Shown in pieces: positions 55,386 to 63,818 of a stretch of DNA of 64,000 nt. Origin of the DNA: Flagellimonas abyssi. Lineage in GTDB: Bacteria > Bacteroidota > Bacteroidia > Flavobacteriales > Flavobacteriaceae. The DNA is taken from positions 124,001-188,000 of the forward strand of contig NZ_JAHZSV010000003.1 in assembly GCF_019457905.1 (NCBI RefSeq). The letters are read 5' to 3'. Below the pieces are notes generated by a model, which worked only from the letters and a program-made list of their open reading frames with translations, had not been told where the DNA came from and made no database searches. Numbering within the stretch: the first letter of the stretch is position 1; every line of letters starts with the position of its first letter. The position numbers and the translations under genes are program-made.

Positions 55386-58300
55386 TTAAAATTTTAATTG
55401 GGTTCCTAGACTGATCATTCGTAAGACGGGAGGGCTTGACATGGACTGTGTCTCAGGATCCAACCCCTTATACTTAGTCCATGTCCAAAGGTTCTGTCCC
55501 CTTAGAAAAAGTTCACAGCCAAACCCATGCTTATCCCTATTGGCCAATTCATAAGAAATGGATAGGGTCTTCAAACGTATATAGGAGGCATCCGATACCG
55601 AGGCATCACTATTGGAATACAGCGAATGTGCCGTCCTGGCCTCCGAATCCCGTCCGGAGGAAAATCGTTGTATAAAAGATTGATCTCCGACCGTTTGCCA
55701 ACGTTCCAATACCTCAGTGGGTTGATTGGTCATTCCTCCGGGTATACCGGTTGAATACCGGTAATTGTATCCCTCCTTTTGGGTAAACTGCAGCAGTATG
55801 TCCAAATGGAATTTTTTATAGGAAACTTGATTGGCAAATCCACCAAAAAATTTTGGTCCAAGGTCCTTGACCACTTGCCTGTCATCAGGGGATGAAATTA
55901 TACCATCCCCATTGAAGTCCTCAAACTGATAGAGTCCTGTCTCAGGGTCGACACCATTGAACTGATACAACTTTACAATGTTCAACGGTTCACCGATCAC
56001 CAATTGATTCGCATAGGTCGAACCTTCCAAATCGGGAAAGGACACCAACTTGTTCTTGGGAATTGTAATGTTCAGTGAAGTGGACCAGCGTAGATTTTTG
56101 CTATCAAGGTTCACTGTGTTGAGCAGCAATTCCCAGCCCGTATTTTCCACGGTGGCATCCAAGTTCCCTTGTATGGACCCAAAACCAGTGGTTCCGGGCA
56201 AGGGGATTCCCACCAATTGATTGGAAGAACGGTTCTTATAATAGTTGCCGCCGAAAACAATGCGGTCATTGTAGAAACCAAGATCTAAACCAATTTCAAA
56301 CTTCCTGTTGGACTCCCACCCAAAATCGGGATTGAACAGTCGTTTCGGATACAGTCCCACCATATTCTGATACTGTGTACTACCATAGGAGTAGGTGTCC
56401 AAATATTGATAGTTCCCGATTTGGTCGTTCCCTGAAGTCCCATAACTTGCCCTTATCTTTCCAAGGCTCAACTGGGGCAATGTTTCGGATATAAACCCTT
56501 CCTCGGAGAATACCCATGCCGCTCCCAGTGCACCAAAATTTGCAAATCTTTTGTTCGACCCAAATCGACTGGAGCCGTCCCTTCTGCCCGTAGCGTTCAA
56601 GATATACTTTCCCTGATGGTTGATGTTTACCCTGCCGAACAATGCGTTGTATCTGTAGACCTCTTCCACATCCTGTAACGGGATGATAGTTGAGGCGGCG
56701 GCCAGGTTTTCTATCAGGCTGTTACTGGTAAAGCCTTGTCCATTCTGCGACAAGCGATTATCCGTTTGCTCTTGAAAGGTCAGCCCTGCCAATACTTCCA
56801 ATCGGGTATTTCCAAAGTCATGGCTAAAATGCAATTGGGGCTCCACGATCCAGGAAGTGCGTTGGGATACATTGTGAATGGCACTGGAATATTCCGGACC
56901 TACCCCATATGCCGGATCATATATGGTGGAAGGAATCGTCTTCAACTCCTTGACATGGCTTTCCGTATAGCCCAGATTGGTGGTCAAGATCAAATCATCA
57001 AAAAGGCTATACTTAAGGTTCATATTACTGATAAGGTTGGTCGAATTGGACTCATAGAATCCTTCCAAATGACGTAGGGGATTGCTCCAAGTTGAATCCG
57101 CCCAATTGAGCGACCCGTCCTCATTGACCAGTTCAGGGGCATTGGGGGCAAGGCCGGTTGCCGTTAAGACCAGCCCTGTTGCCGGGAGATTGTTCGTGTT
57201 GGAGGTATATCCCGTGGAGAGTTGAAGGGAGAGCCTATCATTTTTTGAGGTATGGTTGAGATTGGCCAAAACGGAAACCTTGTCGTTGGCATAGCCCCCA
57301 TAGTAGACATTGCTTTGTCTATGATAGTTTCCACTGACCAAAAACCGTGTCCGCTCACTTCCCCCCGACACAGAACCTTGTACATTGGTCAGATAAGAGG
57401 TTTGACCGAACAATACTTTTTGCCAATCGGTATACCTGTTTTCATCCCAAGTGCCATTGATATCATAGACGTTGGAGGGCAGCGGTTCGATACCATCATT
57501 GGCATAGGCCTCCCTACGCATGGCCAGATAGTCTGGTGTGTGCAACAGGTCCAAGGTATTGGAAACCCTTCCCATTCCTGTCAATATATTGAGTTCAAAG
57601 ACGGTTTTGCCTGCCTTTCCCTTTTTAGTGGTTATCAGCACCACACCATTGGCGCCCCGGGAACCATATATAGCAGTGGCATCGGCATCCTTTAATATCT
57701 CGATGCTTTCAATATCGGAAGGGTTCAGGTTGTTCAATGGACTGATGGCCCCTCCGGTAATAACGCTGGAGGAAGACTGTTGTTCCCCTAAGCTTGATGA
57801 GGAAAAGGGAACCCCATCAACGATATAAAGGGGTTCATTGCCATCGGAACGGATACTGTTCCTTCCTCTTATCCGAATATCGAATTTCGATCCCGTGACC
57901 CCAGAGGTCTGGACAATTTCAACTCCGGCAGCCCTTCCTTGAAGTCCTGCCAATGGGTTGGAAATGGGCTGTTTTTCAAGCTCGACGGATTGCACCTTGA
58001 TGATGCTCCCGGTTCGTTCCCGTTCGGAGACCGTGTAATAGCCCGCATTGAGGACTACTTCACCCAACTGGGTCACTTCCTCCTCCAAGGCAACAAGAAT
58101 TTCTTCCCTACCCGATATGGGAACGGTAAGGGTCTCGAAACCGACTATGGAAAAAATCAGCACATCATCAGGGCCTGCATTAATGGTAAAGGACCCGTCC
58201 AAATTGGAAATGGCCCCAATATTCTTGGATTCCACCACAAGGTTCACCCCGGCCAGGGGAATCCCCGAAGTATCGGTGACGGTACCGAAAACGGTGGCCT

Positions 58301-58415
58301 GTGGCGGTTCCAAGACTGTGCCCGCCTGCATATATAAGGCACAAAAGGGCATTAAAAAGATATAAAGGAGCATGAGTAGGGAGACCCTTCGCATACATAT
58401 TGCTAATTGTTTCAT
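55386..58415 (-). CDS. SusC/RagA-family TonB-dependent outer-membrane transporter
   Basis: A 1009-aa barrel protein. The order is signal peptide (about 12-32), carboxypeptidase-regulatory-like domain (VFGTVTDTSGIPLAGVNLVV, about 43-120), TonB plug (PLAGLQGRAAGVEIVQTSGV and NEPLYIVDGVPFSSSSL, about 150-270) and a barrel of about 700 residues ending RMISLGTQLKF. The SusC signature ATAIYGSRGANGVVLITTKK is present near 253. A Phe/Lys tail is typical for barrel insertion. With SusD it takes up a ligand using TonB energy. The upstream gap (58416 onward) should carry the promoter of the whole SusC-SusD-protease operon, but no clear -7 element was found. Confidence 0.94.
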   Translation of the reverse strand: MKQLAICMRRVSLLMLLYIFLMPFCALYMQAGTVLEPPQATVFGTVTDTSGIPLAGVNLVVESKNIGAISNLDGSFTINAGPDDVLIFSIVGFETLTVPISGREEILVALEEEVTQLGEVVLNAGYYTVSERERTGSIIKVQSVELEKQPISNPLAGLQGRAAGVEIVQTSGVTGSKFDIRIRGRNSIRSDGNEPLYIVDGVPFSSSSLGEQQSSSSVITGGAISPLNNLNPSDIESIEILKDADATAIYGSRGANGVVLITTKKGKAGKTVFELNILTGMGRVSNTLDLLHTPDYLAMRREAYANDGIEPLPSNVYDINGTWDENRYTDWQKVLFGQTSYLTNVQGSVSGGSERTRFLVSGNYHRQSNVYYGGYANDKVSVLANLNHTSKNDRLSLQLSTGYTSNTNNLPATGLVLTATGLAPNAPELVNEDGSLNWADSTWSNPLRHLEGFYESNSTNLISNMNLKYSLFDDLILTTNLGYTESHVKELKTIPSTIYDPAYGVGPEYSSAIHNVSQRTSWIVEPQLHFSHDFGNTRLEVLAGLTFQEQTDNRLSQNGQGFTSNSLIENLAAASTIIPLQDVEEVYRYNALFGRVNINHQGKYILNATGRRDGSSRFGSNKRFANFGALGAAWVFSEEGFISETLPQLSLGKIRASYGTSGNDQIGNYQYLDTYSYGSTQYQNMVGLYPKRLFNPDFGWESNRKFEIGLDLGFYNDRIVFGGNYYKNRSSNQLVGIPLPGTTGFGSIQGNLDATVENTGWELLLNTVNLDSKNLRWSTSLNITIPKNKLVSFPDLEGSTYANQLVIGEPLNIVKLYQFNGVDPETGLYQFEDFNGDGIISSPDDRQVVKDLGPKFFGGFANQVSYKKFHLDILLQFTQKEGYNYRYSTGIPGGMTNQPTEVLERWQTVGDQSFIQRFSSGRDSEARTAHSLYSNSDASVSDASYIRLKTLSISYELANRDKHGFGCELFLRGQNLWTWTKYKGLDPETQSMSSPPVLRMISLGTQLKF

Positions 58416-58829
58416 TTTGTTGAGTTCGTTTGATTAAAATGTCAGTTGTCATTACAATACCAAAGGACAATGGACTATCCATAGGTCATCATGTACACAG
58501 CCCCAAAAGTCACGGCAAAGACGTAACTCCCAAAAAGGCATCAAGGTTCTGGCATAGGCCACCCTGTCCAAGCAGTAATCGTACCCGGAACTAGGGTTCC
58601 TTAACTAAAAAAGTATGGTTTCGTGATAGGGCCCGTTGCCCAAAAAGTGTATCTGTTCAATATGGGACAAAAAGATAGTTTGAACCGGAAAAAAGTGTAG
58701 CGTGCATCCCATATATAGCCTTAAGGATTAAATGGGACTCTTTGGTTTGATTGGGTATAACCGTTCAGCAACCGAAGGCCCATCAGAAAAGAAGCCAATG
58801 CCATGGATGATGGTTGTGCAAAATAAAAA

Positions 58830-58862
58830 ACTCGTTTTCATATCGATTAATTGAAAACGAGT
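58830..58862 (-). terminator. Terminator-like hairpin on the minus strand
   Basis: CTCGTTTTCA pairs with TGAAAACGAG around eleven bases. On the minus strand it is followed by six T. No gene lies just upstream on that strand, so it may end a small RNA made from about 58870-59000. Confidence 0.6.
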
Positions 58863-58888
58863 CTCTTTTAGTATATAGAGCCCTAAAA

Positions 58889-58971
58889 CTATAGCAGGGC
58901 CCTATCAACCGCACCGCAAGGTTCCGACGCCTATCAGAAACGGAATTACGATAGGGCCCTCGGTGCTATAG
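58889..58971. repeat. Large inverted repeat with GGGCCC arms
   Basis: CTATAGCA-GGGCCCTATC (58889-58906) pairs with GATAGGGCCC-CGGTGCTATAG-type sequence (58950-58971; a four-base bulge) around a 43-base loop that contains AACC/GGTT pairs. The terminator-like hairpin lies just downstream on the minus strand. Possible structured RNA or remnant of an element. Confidence 0.5.
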
Positions 58972-59192
58972 CGGTACGAATGTACACAAAATATCACCTT
59001 GGGCATTAACCTACCGTCTCGCTCTGATTTACAAATTGTCGGAATTCGCAGTCGAGACTCTTTTGTTAATACCTGATTTTCGAATCTATTCAAGATATAG
59101 TTTGTTATATATCAATTATAAATAGATTTTCACATACAATATTAGTAATAATATTTTATTTTTTCTTATAAATATTATAGATATTCTGATTT

Positions 59193-59213
59193 ATATCACA
59201 TTATATGTGATAT
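59193..59213. promoter_or_regulatory. Palindrome upstream of the orphan gene
   Basis: ATATCACAT and ATGTGATAT are perfect 9-bp arms around TAT, 65 bp before the next ATG in very AT-rich sequence. It looks like an operator for a dimeric repressor. Confidence 0.5.
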
Positions 59214-59277
59214 TTGATTGATTGTCAACAGCATAGAGTGATCTTAGATTGAATTTTAAGAAATCAATCATGCTATT

Positions 59278-59652
59278 ATGGCTAAAAAAACAGATAAATC
59301 AGAAGAAAAAAACTCAGCCAAGTTCGAGAAAAGAGTAAATCCATATACTCTGCTAGAATCTCTTAGAAATCTTAAGTCTCGCTTTGCGACCGGGGATGTG
59401 CAATCGATGAAAGAGGTTTCCGGTGCTTATGCTACCGGAATGCCTTTTGCGTTGGGCATAAGCTATGAAACAATGATTAATCGATATCACGATCCTAGGA
59501 AGTTAACATTGGAAGATATACTAAATACCGCTGATATTACAAGTACTGAATATGAGACAGTAGTGAAGGTTGCGGTCCGTGAAGCAATAAAAAACCATAC
59601 CAAAAGGGATATCTCCAAACTTCTACCAAAAGAAGGGGAAACTGCTGGATAG
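59278..59652 (+). CDS. Orphan conserved hypothetical protein, small and charged
   Basis: A 124-aa soluble protein with a Lys/Glu-rich N-terminus (about 1-20) and a helical remainder (YTLLESLRNLKSRFATGDVQ, then ALGISYETMINRYHDPRKLT and LEDILNTADITSTEYETVV). LGISYETMINRYHDP resembles a helix-turn-helix, so a DNA-binding role is possible. I do not recognise the family. It stands alone, behind an AT-rich region and a palindrome; its codon use appears more AT-rich than that of the neighbours, consistent with transfer. Confidence 0.6.
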   Translation: MAKKTDKSEEKNSAKFEKRVNPYTLLESLRNLKSRFATGDVQSMKEVSGAYATGMPFALGISYETMINRYHDPRKLTLEDILNTADITSTEYETVVKVAVREAIKNHTKRDISKLLPKEGETAG

Positions 59653-60020
59653 CAGAAGGAGCCTTTTGAATTGCGGCCTGCCTTATTGATACACAATTCC
59701 CTTTTTAACATTTCAGGTAAGATTTTTAAAAAGATCTTATATATAACACTAAATATTGTGAAAGCATAGGAAAAAATGGACATCACCCTTAAAGAACGAA
59801 TCCTGACATCGAATCTCTTCGAATCTAGCGTCGCCCCTTTGGGGTGGCAGAAACCACATCCAATTTTTATATATTTATAAATCAATGATTTAACACCTTA
59901 ATCTTAAGGGTATTCCCGATAAGAACACGGAAAGCAAAAAACAACTTTTGAACACATTTTTTATGTGCTTATCTAATTTTAAAAATAATAATTATATCTG
60001 TTTTTAGGAATCTTTCCGGT
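59653..60020. other. Intergenic region between the orphan gene and dps
   Basis: Convergent gap of 368 bp, AT-rich. TAAGAT (59718) and ATCTTA (59734) form a small inverted repeat, and a GC-rich CGCCCC-TTT-GGGG hairpin lies near 59832-59846. No gene was found. Confidence 0.5.
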
Positions 60021-60497
60021 TTATTTGTTCAGAAATGAAGAATACATCCAAACTAATTTTTCTTGTTCCCTAATATAATCACTCATTAGTGCATTTGTTC
60101 CTTCATCATCAGCATCCGAGGATAATTTAAGTAATTCTCGCTGAAGTACAATTATTGTTTGTAAAGAAGCTAAAATGTCTTCGACTGCTGTCATTCCATC
60201 ACTAACTTGTACACTTTCCTTGATTTTAGAAGTTACCCGATAATCTGCATAATTATGCTTTGGCGAGTGTCCTAAAGTTAAAATTCGTTCTGCAACTTCA
60301 TCCATTTTCAAAAGTAGGCCATTGTATAATTCTTCGAATTTTAAATGTAGTTCAAAGAATTTCTCACCTTTTATGTTCCAATGATGGCCACGAGCATTTT
60401 GATAGAAAATTGAATAGTTTGCCAAAAGTTCATTCAATTTTTCAGCTAAGTACTTTGCCTTGTTTTTATCTAGTCCGATATTATTTCTATTGTCCAT
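60021..60497 (-). CDS. dps: Dps-family DNA-protecting ferritin-like protein
   Basis: A 158-aa protein of the Dps/ferritin group. The family pattern is clear: NARGHHWNIKGEKFFELHLK near residue 35, FEELYNGLLLKMDEVAERIL with Asp and Glu ferroxidase ligands, then LGHSPKHNYADY. Dps forms a 12-subunit shell that oxidises iron with hydrogen peroxide and binds DNA. The gene follows the secreted alpha/beta hydrolase by 24 bp on the same strand and may share its transcript. Confidence 0.93.
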   Translation of the reverse strand: MDNRNNIGLDKNKAKYLAEKLNELLANYSIFYQNARGHHWNIKGEKFFELHLKFEELYNGLLLKMDEVAERILTLGHSPKHNYADYRVTSKIKESVQVSDGMTAVEDILASLQTIIVLQRELLKLSSDADDEGTNALMSDYIREQEKLVWMYSSFLNK

Positions 60498-60521
60498 TTT
60501 TATATTTGTTGAGGTTATTTT

Positions 60522-61427
60522 TTATTTAAGAGCGAATTTTTCCAGCTCTTGGTTGAACTTCTCCGCCTCTTCCACGAACAGGGCATGACCGCTGTTCTCG
60601 AACTCAACCAAATAAGAGTCTTTGATGCCTTTATTGAGTTCCACGGCAAACTCAAATGGGCATAGTTTGTCCTGGGTGCCTTGGAATATGGCTGTGGGAA
60701 TGTTGATCTTTGAAAGCTCAGGTCTCAAATCAAGGTCTTTTAAAGCACTGATCGATTCCGTGACCGCATATGGGGAAGCTTCCAAGTTGATGTTCTCCAA
60801 CCATTTTTCCACATTTTTGGATATATTGCCCTCTTTGGCCACAAACGCACTGCCAAGTCCAGCAATCAAATCCTCCCTTGCTGTCATGGTTTGTGTTATC
60901 AATCCGTTCGCATCCTCCTCTGAAATACCGTATGGTGATCCCTCTCTTTGCTTCCATGAAGGTGCGGCAGCACCAAAAAGGGCAAGTTTACCCACGTGCG
61001 CAGCATCATATTTAGTTACGTAATGCAGCACCACTGCTCCTCCCATTGAAAATCCGCCCAATGTTGCATTTTCAATTTTTAGTTTGTCAAGCACCACTTT
61101 AATGTCATCCGAGAATACATCAAAGTCGTATCGCCCATAAGGCTTGTCCGATTTTCCAAAACCTCTCAAAGTAATACCGATTACCCGGAACCCTTTACGG
61201 CTTAAATATTGGTATTGGTACTCGTACATGGCATCACTTAGTGGCCATCCATGGATCAAAACGATAGGTTGTCCTTCCCCTAGATCGGTTACGTGAAGTC
61301 TCACTCCTTTTTCTACCTCGATGTATTCCGCCCTACCTGCGGAAGCTGCTGTTCTTTTGCTTTGTGCCATAAGGCTGTTGGTGAAAAGAGAGACTACCAT
61401 TACGAATGCTATAATTGATTTTTTCAT
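60522..61427 (-). CDS. Exported alpha/beta hydrolase (non-haem chloroperoxidase/esterase-like)
   Basis: The start is ATG 61425-61427, giving signal peptide MKKSIIAFVMVVSLFTNSLM; an upstream in-frame ATG (61469) adds 14 polar residues and is unlikely. The 301-aa protein has HGWPLSDAMY (oxyanion), nucleophile Ser in GGFSMGGAVV, Asp in the QGTQDKLCPF region and catalytic His in SGHALFVEEA. It is a paralogue of the hydrolase at 61529-62350, but exported. Relatives hydrolyse esters or lactones and have peroxidase side activity. Substrate unknown. Confidence 0.88.
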   Translation of the reverse strand: MKKSIIAFVMVVSLFTNSLMAQSKRTAASAGRAEYIEVEKGVRLHVTDLGEGQPIVLIHGWPLSDAMYEYQYQYLSRKGFRVIGITLRGFGKSDKPYGRYDFDVFSDDIKVVLDKLKIENATLGGFSMGGAVVLHYVTKYDAAHVGKLALFGAAAPSWKQREGSPYGISEEDANGLITQTMTAREDLIAGLGSAFVAKEGNISKNVEKWLENINLEASPYAVTESISALKDLDLRPELSKINIPTAIFQGTQDKLCPFEFAVELNKGIKDSYLVEFENSGHALFVEEAEKFNQELEKFALK

Positions 61428-61473
61428 TTTAGTGTTATTTTGAATGTTATTATTTGAGTGATGGCACAATTTG

Positions 61474-61512
61474 AAGCGAAAAGGCCAAGCATTCAGTCGG
61501 CACTTTTCGCTT
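61474..61512 (-). terminator. Hairpin between the two hydrolase genes
   Basis: AAGCGAAAAG and CTTTTCGCTT are perfect 10-bp arms, with GCC/GGC pairing inside. It lies 16 bp after the upstream hydrolase stop on the minus strand. There is no T run, so it may be a transcript-processing or weak-stop hairpin. Confidence 0.45.
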
Positions 61513-61528
61513 TGGATGCCTGTTCTTT

Positions 61529-62350
61529 TTAAGCATTTATGAATTCAAGAATGTCTTTGTTGATCGTGGCCGCTTCCGTGGTTGGCATACCGTGGGAGAA
61601 ACCTGGGTAGATGATCAATTTTCCATTTTGCAGCAATTCAGCAGCCTTTACCGCAGTTGTTTCGTATGGCACAATTTGGTCATCATCGCCATGCAATACT
61701 AGGACAGGAACCCTGACACTTTTTAAATCTTCCGTAAAATCCGTTTCAGAAAATACTTCGATACAATCGTACTGGGCTTTGATACCACCCATCATTCCCT
61801 GTCTAAACCAATTATCCTGAACTCCTTTTTTAATTTCCACACCTTCACGGTTATATCCAAAGAAAGGGATGGTGATGTCTTGGTAAAATTGGGCCCTGTT
61901 GTGTTGTGTGTTGTAACGAATGTCATCAAAAACAGCCAATGGCACACCGTTTGGATTGTTTTCATCAGCAATCATATAAGGGGTAATGGCACTGATCAGG
62001 ACAACTTTTGCAACTCGGCCCTTACCATGTTGTGCGGCATATCTAATGGCTTCACCACCACCTGTTGAATGACCTATATGAATGGCGTTCTTTAGGTCTA
62101 GGAACTCTACTAGTTCCGCTACATCGGCGGCATACGTATTCATGTCATTTCCCGTGAATGTCTGGGTTGAACGCCCGTGACCACGTCTGTCATGTGCTAT
62201 TACCCTATAGCCTTTTTCTAGAAAAAACATCATTTGGGCATCCCAATCATCGGATGATAATGGCCATCCATGGTGAAAGAAAATAGGCTGTCCTGTTCCC
62301 AAATCTTTGAAATAAATTTCTGTTCCGTCTTTAACTGTAAACTTGCTCAT
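61529..62350 (-). CDS. Cytoplasmic alpha/beta hydrolase (non-haem chloroperoxidase type)
   Basis: A 273-aa protein with the cofactor-free haloperoxidase/arylesterase pattern: FFHHGWPLSSDDWDAQ near residue 23, nucleophile Ser in HIGHSTGGGEA near 95, catalytic Asp in LHGDDDQIVPY near 221 and His in YPGFSHGMPT near 250. No signal peptide is present, unlike its paralogue downstream. Such enzymes hydrolyse esters, lactones or make peroxy acids. The AraC regulator 218 bp upstream on the same strand may regulate it. Confidence 0.9.
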   Translation of the reverse strand: MSKFTVKDGTEIYFKDLGTGQPIFFHHGWPLSSDDWDAQMMFFLEKGYRVIAHDRRGHGRSTQTFTGNDMNTYAADVAELVEFLDLKNAIHIGHSTGGGEAIRYAAQHGKGRVAKVVLISAITPYMIADENNPNGVPLAVFDDIRYNTQHNRAQFYQDITIPFFGYNREGVEIKKGVQDNWFRQGMMGGIKAQYDCIEVFSETDFTEDLKSVRVPVLVLHGDDDQIVPYETTAVKAAELLQNGKLIIYPGFSHGMPTTEAATINKDILEFINA

Positions 62351-62568
62351 GATTTTTAGATTTATTGATTACTATTATTTTGATACAGCAAAGTTGCGGC
62401 TAATGAAAAAAGTAAACATTGGACTTATTCCTTCTTGAATTGCACTTTTTCCCCTTTCTTTAAATAATGGGTGTATTTCAACCAATAAAATTTGTTCAGG
62501 AGGTGTTTTTCGATAAAAAAGGCACAAGAACAAACCCGTGCTTTTTGCCATTTCCCATGTGATCACTA

Positions 62569-63393
62569 TTAGAATTGACTTCTAAAGGAAACTGGGGATA
62601 AACCAGTGTGTTTTGTGAAGAAGCGATTAAAATAGGCATCGTCTTCATAATTGAGGCTGTAAGCTATTTCTTTGACCGTCATTGTGGTATGAACTAAAAG
62701 TCGTTTGCTTTCAAGAATAATTCGATTCTTAATGATCTCGTTTGGTGAACTTTTACTTATTAGTCCTATTTTCTTACTTAGGTTTTTGGGCGTCACAAAT
62801 AGCAATTCGGCATAATCGGCAACTCGGTGATGCGTTTTATAATGTTGCTCAACCAACTTGCTGAAGTTTCTCAAAAATTGAACATTAGCATCTTGACTGA
62901 TATCTGCCAACTGATGCTGCTGCTTCCAAATTCGTATCGACTTTAATATCAGAAATTTTAATAGCGTACGAAGCATTTCTTCTGTACTGCCATCCTCATC
63001 TTCCATTTCCGATTGGATGTCGTGGATTATTTTTTGAACATCTTGGGATTGATCTTCATTAAGCGCTATGAAAGGTATTTCAAAAACATTGTTGTACAGA
63101 ATGCCATCACAGGCCACTTCCTGGTCGTGAATTTGAATACAGTAAAAATCCCTATTAAAATGTATTAATTGTCCGGCCACAGTTTCGCATGGCTTTAATA
63201 CCACTTTTGGATTGATAAATAATAGCGTATCCGTATCCAACTTAAATTCCTGAAAATCCACTTGGATGATTGCTCTCTTGGGAATGAATAAAATTTTGAT
63301 ATGGTCCTCTATTGAAGTAAGAGACCTTTCTTGTAAAGCCGACTTGCTAAATTCTAAATTGCCAAATTGTTTAAATGAAAATTCTTTTAGCAT
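62569..63393 (-). CDS. AraC-family transcriptional regulator
   Basis: A 274-aa regulator: N-terminal cupin-like sensing domain (about 1-150, strand-rich KFLFIPKRAIIQVDF-type region) and C-terminal double helix-turn-helix (about 180-274). Its helices read VADYAELLFVTPKNLSKKIG and VKEIAYSLNYEDDAYFNRFF, ending TGLSPVSFRSQF. Such proteins usually activate adjacent genes. Candidate targets are the hydrolase-Dps genes downstream and the SnoaL/SDR genes upstream, all on the minus strand. Confidence 0.92.
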   Translation of the reverse strand: MLKEFSFKQFGNLEFSKSALQERSLTSIEDHIKILFIPKRAIIQVDFQEFKLDTDTLLFINPKVVLKPCETVAGQLIHFNRDFYCIQIHDQEVACDGILYNNVFEIPFIALNEDQSQDVQKIIHDIQSEMEDEDGSTEEMLRTLLKFLILKSIRIWKQQHQLADISQDANVQFLRNFSKLVEQHYKTHHRVADYAELLFVTPKNLSKKIGLISKSSPNEIIKNRIILESKRLLVHTTMTVKEIAYSLNYEDDAYFNRFFTKHTGLSPVSFRSQF

Positions 63394-63477
63394 CTTTCAA
63401 CTTTTGTTAGAACCCAATTATATGTGTTAGTCCTAATTTACTTTCAAAATAATTAATAGGTAATGAATTTTATTTTA

Positions 63478-63792
63478 TTAGACAATCTTAAGGGATTGGA
63501 TTAAGTCGTTTTTGAATTCATATTGATAGGTCAATATAACCGGACTACCAGGAAAGCTACCTGAAATTTCGGCCTTCAAAGTTTTTTCGCCTTCCGAATA
63601 TCCAAGCGGATTCATTCTCACTTGATATTCTTTGTTGGCTTTTTCAATCCAATTCTTTATTTCCCTTTTCCCGTTGTATGTCCTCCCTTCGTCAAAGACT
63701 ACAGCTGTTTCGGTAAAACAATTGGCATACCTTGTGCTGTCAAAGTTATCTTGCGCTTTAACTAAATCTGATATTACTTTTGGTAAGTTCAT
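63478..63792 (-). CDS. SnoaL-like / nuclear transport factor 2-like protein
   Basis: A 104-aa protein with the cone-shaped NTF2-like pattern: N-terminal helices (VISDLVKAQDNFDSTRYANC), strand ETAVVFDEGRTYNG, helix REIKNWIEKANKEY and C-terminal strands LKAEISGSFPGSPVILTYQY. Such proteins bind or isomerise small hydrophobic molecules. It follows the SDR gene by 26 bp on the minus strand, so the two are co-transcribed. Confidence 0.8.
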   Translation of the reverse strand: MNLPKVISDLVKAQDNFDSTRYANCFTETAVVFDEGRTYNGKREIKNWIEKANKEYQVRMNPLGYSEGEKTLKAEISGSFPGSPVILTYQYEFKNDLIQSLKIV

Positions 63793-63818
63793 TTTGTTTA
63801 TTTTAATGATTCTTGAAT

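Larger units (their letters stand above)
58416..59277. other. 862-bp non-coding region with hairpins and repeated 10-mers
   Basis: No credible gene was found. The region holds three copies of GATAGGGCCC or its reverse complement (58625, 58897 and 58950). It also contains a terminator-like hairpin, a large hairpin, and a palindrome before the next gene. Confidence 0.6.

Noticed and set aside
58889..58971. Integron attC site or tRNA gene
   Set aside because: The conserved attC core ends and a tRNA cloverleaf with T-loop could not be found; only inverted-repeat pairing is present.
58905..59093. A 62-codon minus-strand frame in the repeat-rich gap
   Set aside because: It runs through the large inverted repeat and has no protein-like pattern, so structured RNA is the better explanation.
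59653..60020. A minus-strand protein-coding gene of up to 132 codons reaching into this gap
   Set aside because: It is mostly antisense to the orphan gene and has no domain or start context.
62375..62566. A 63-codon minus-strand frame between the hydrolase and AraC genes
   Set aside because: No recognisable domain or start signal, and its sequence overlaps the region expected to hold the hydrolase promoter.
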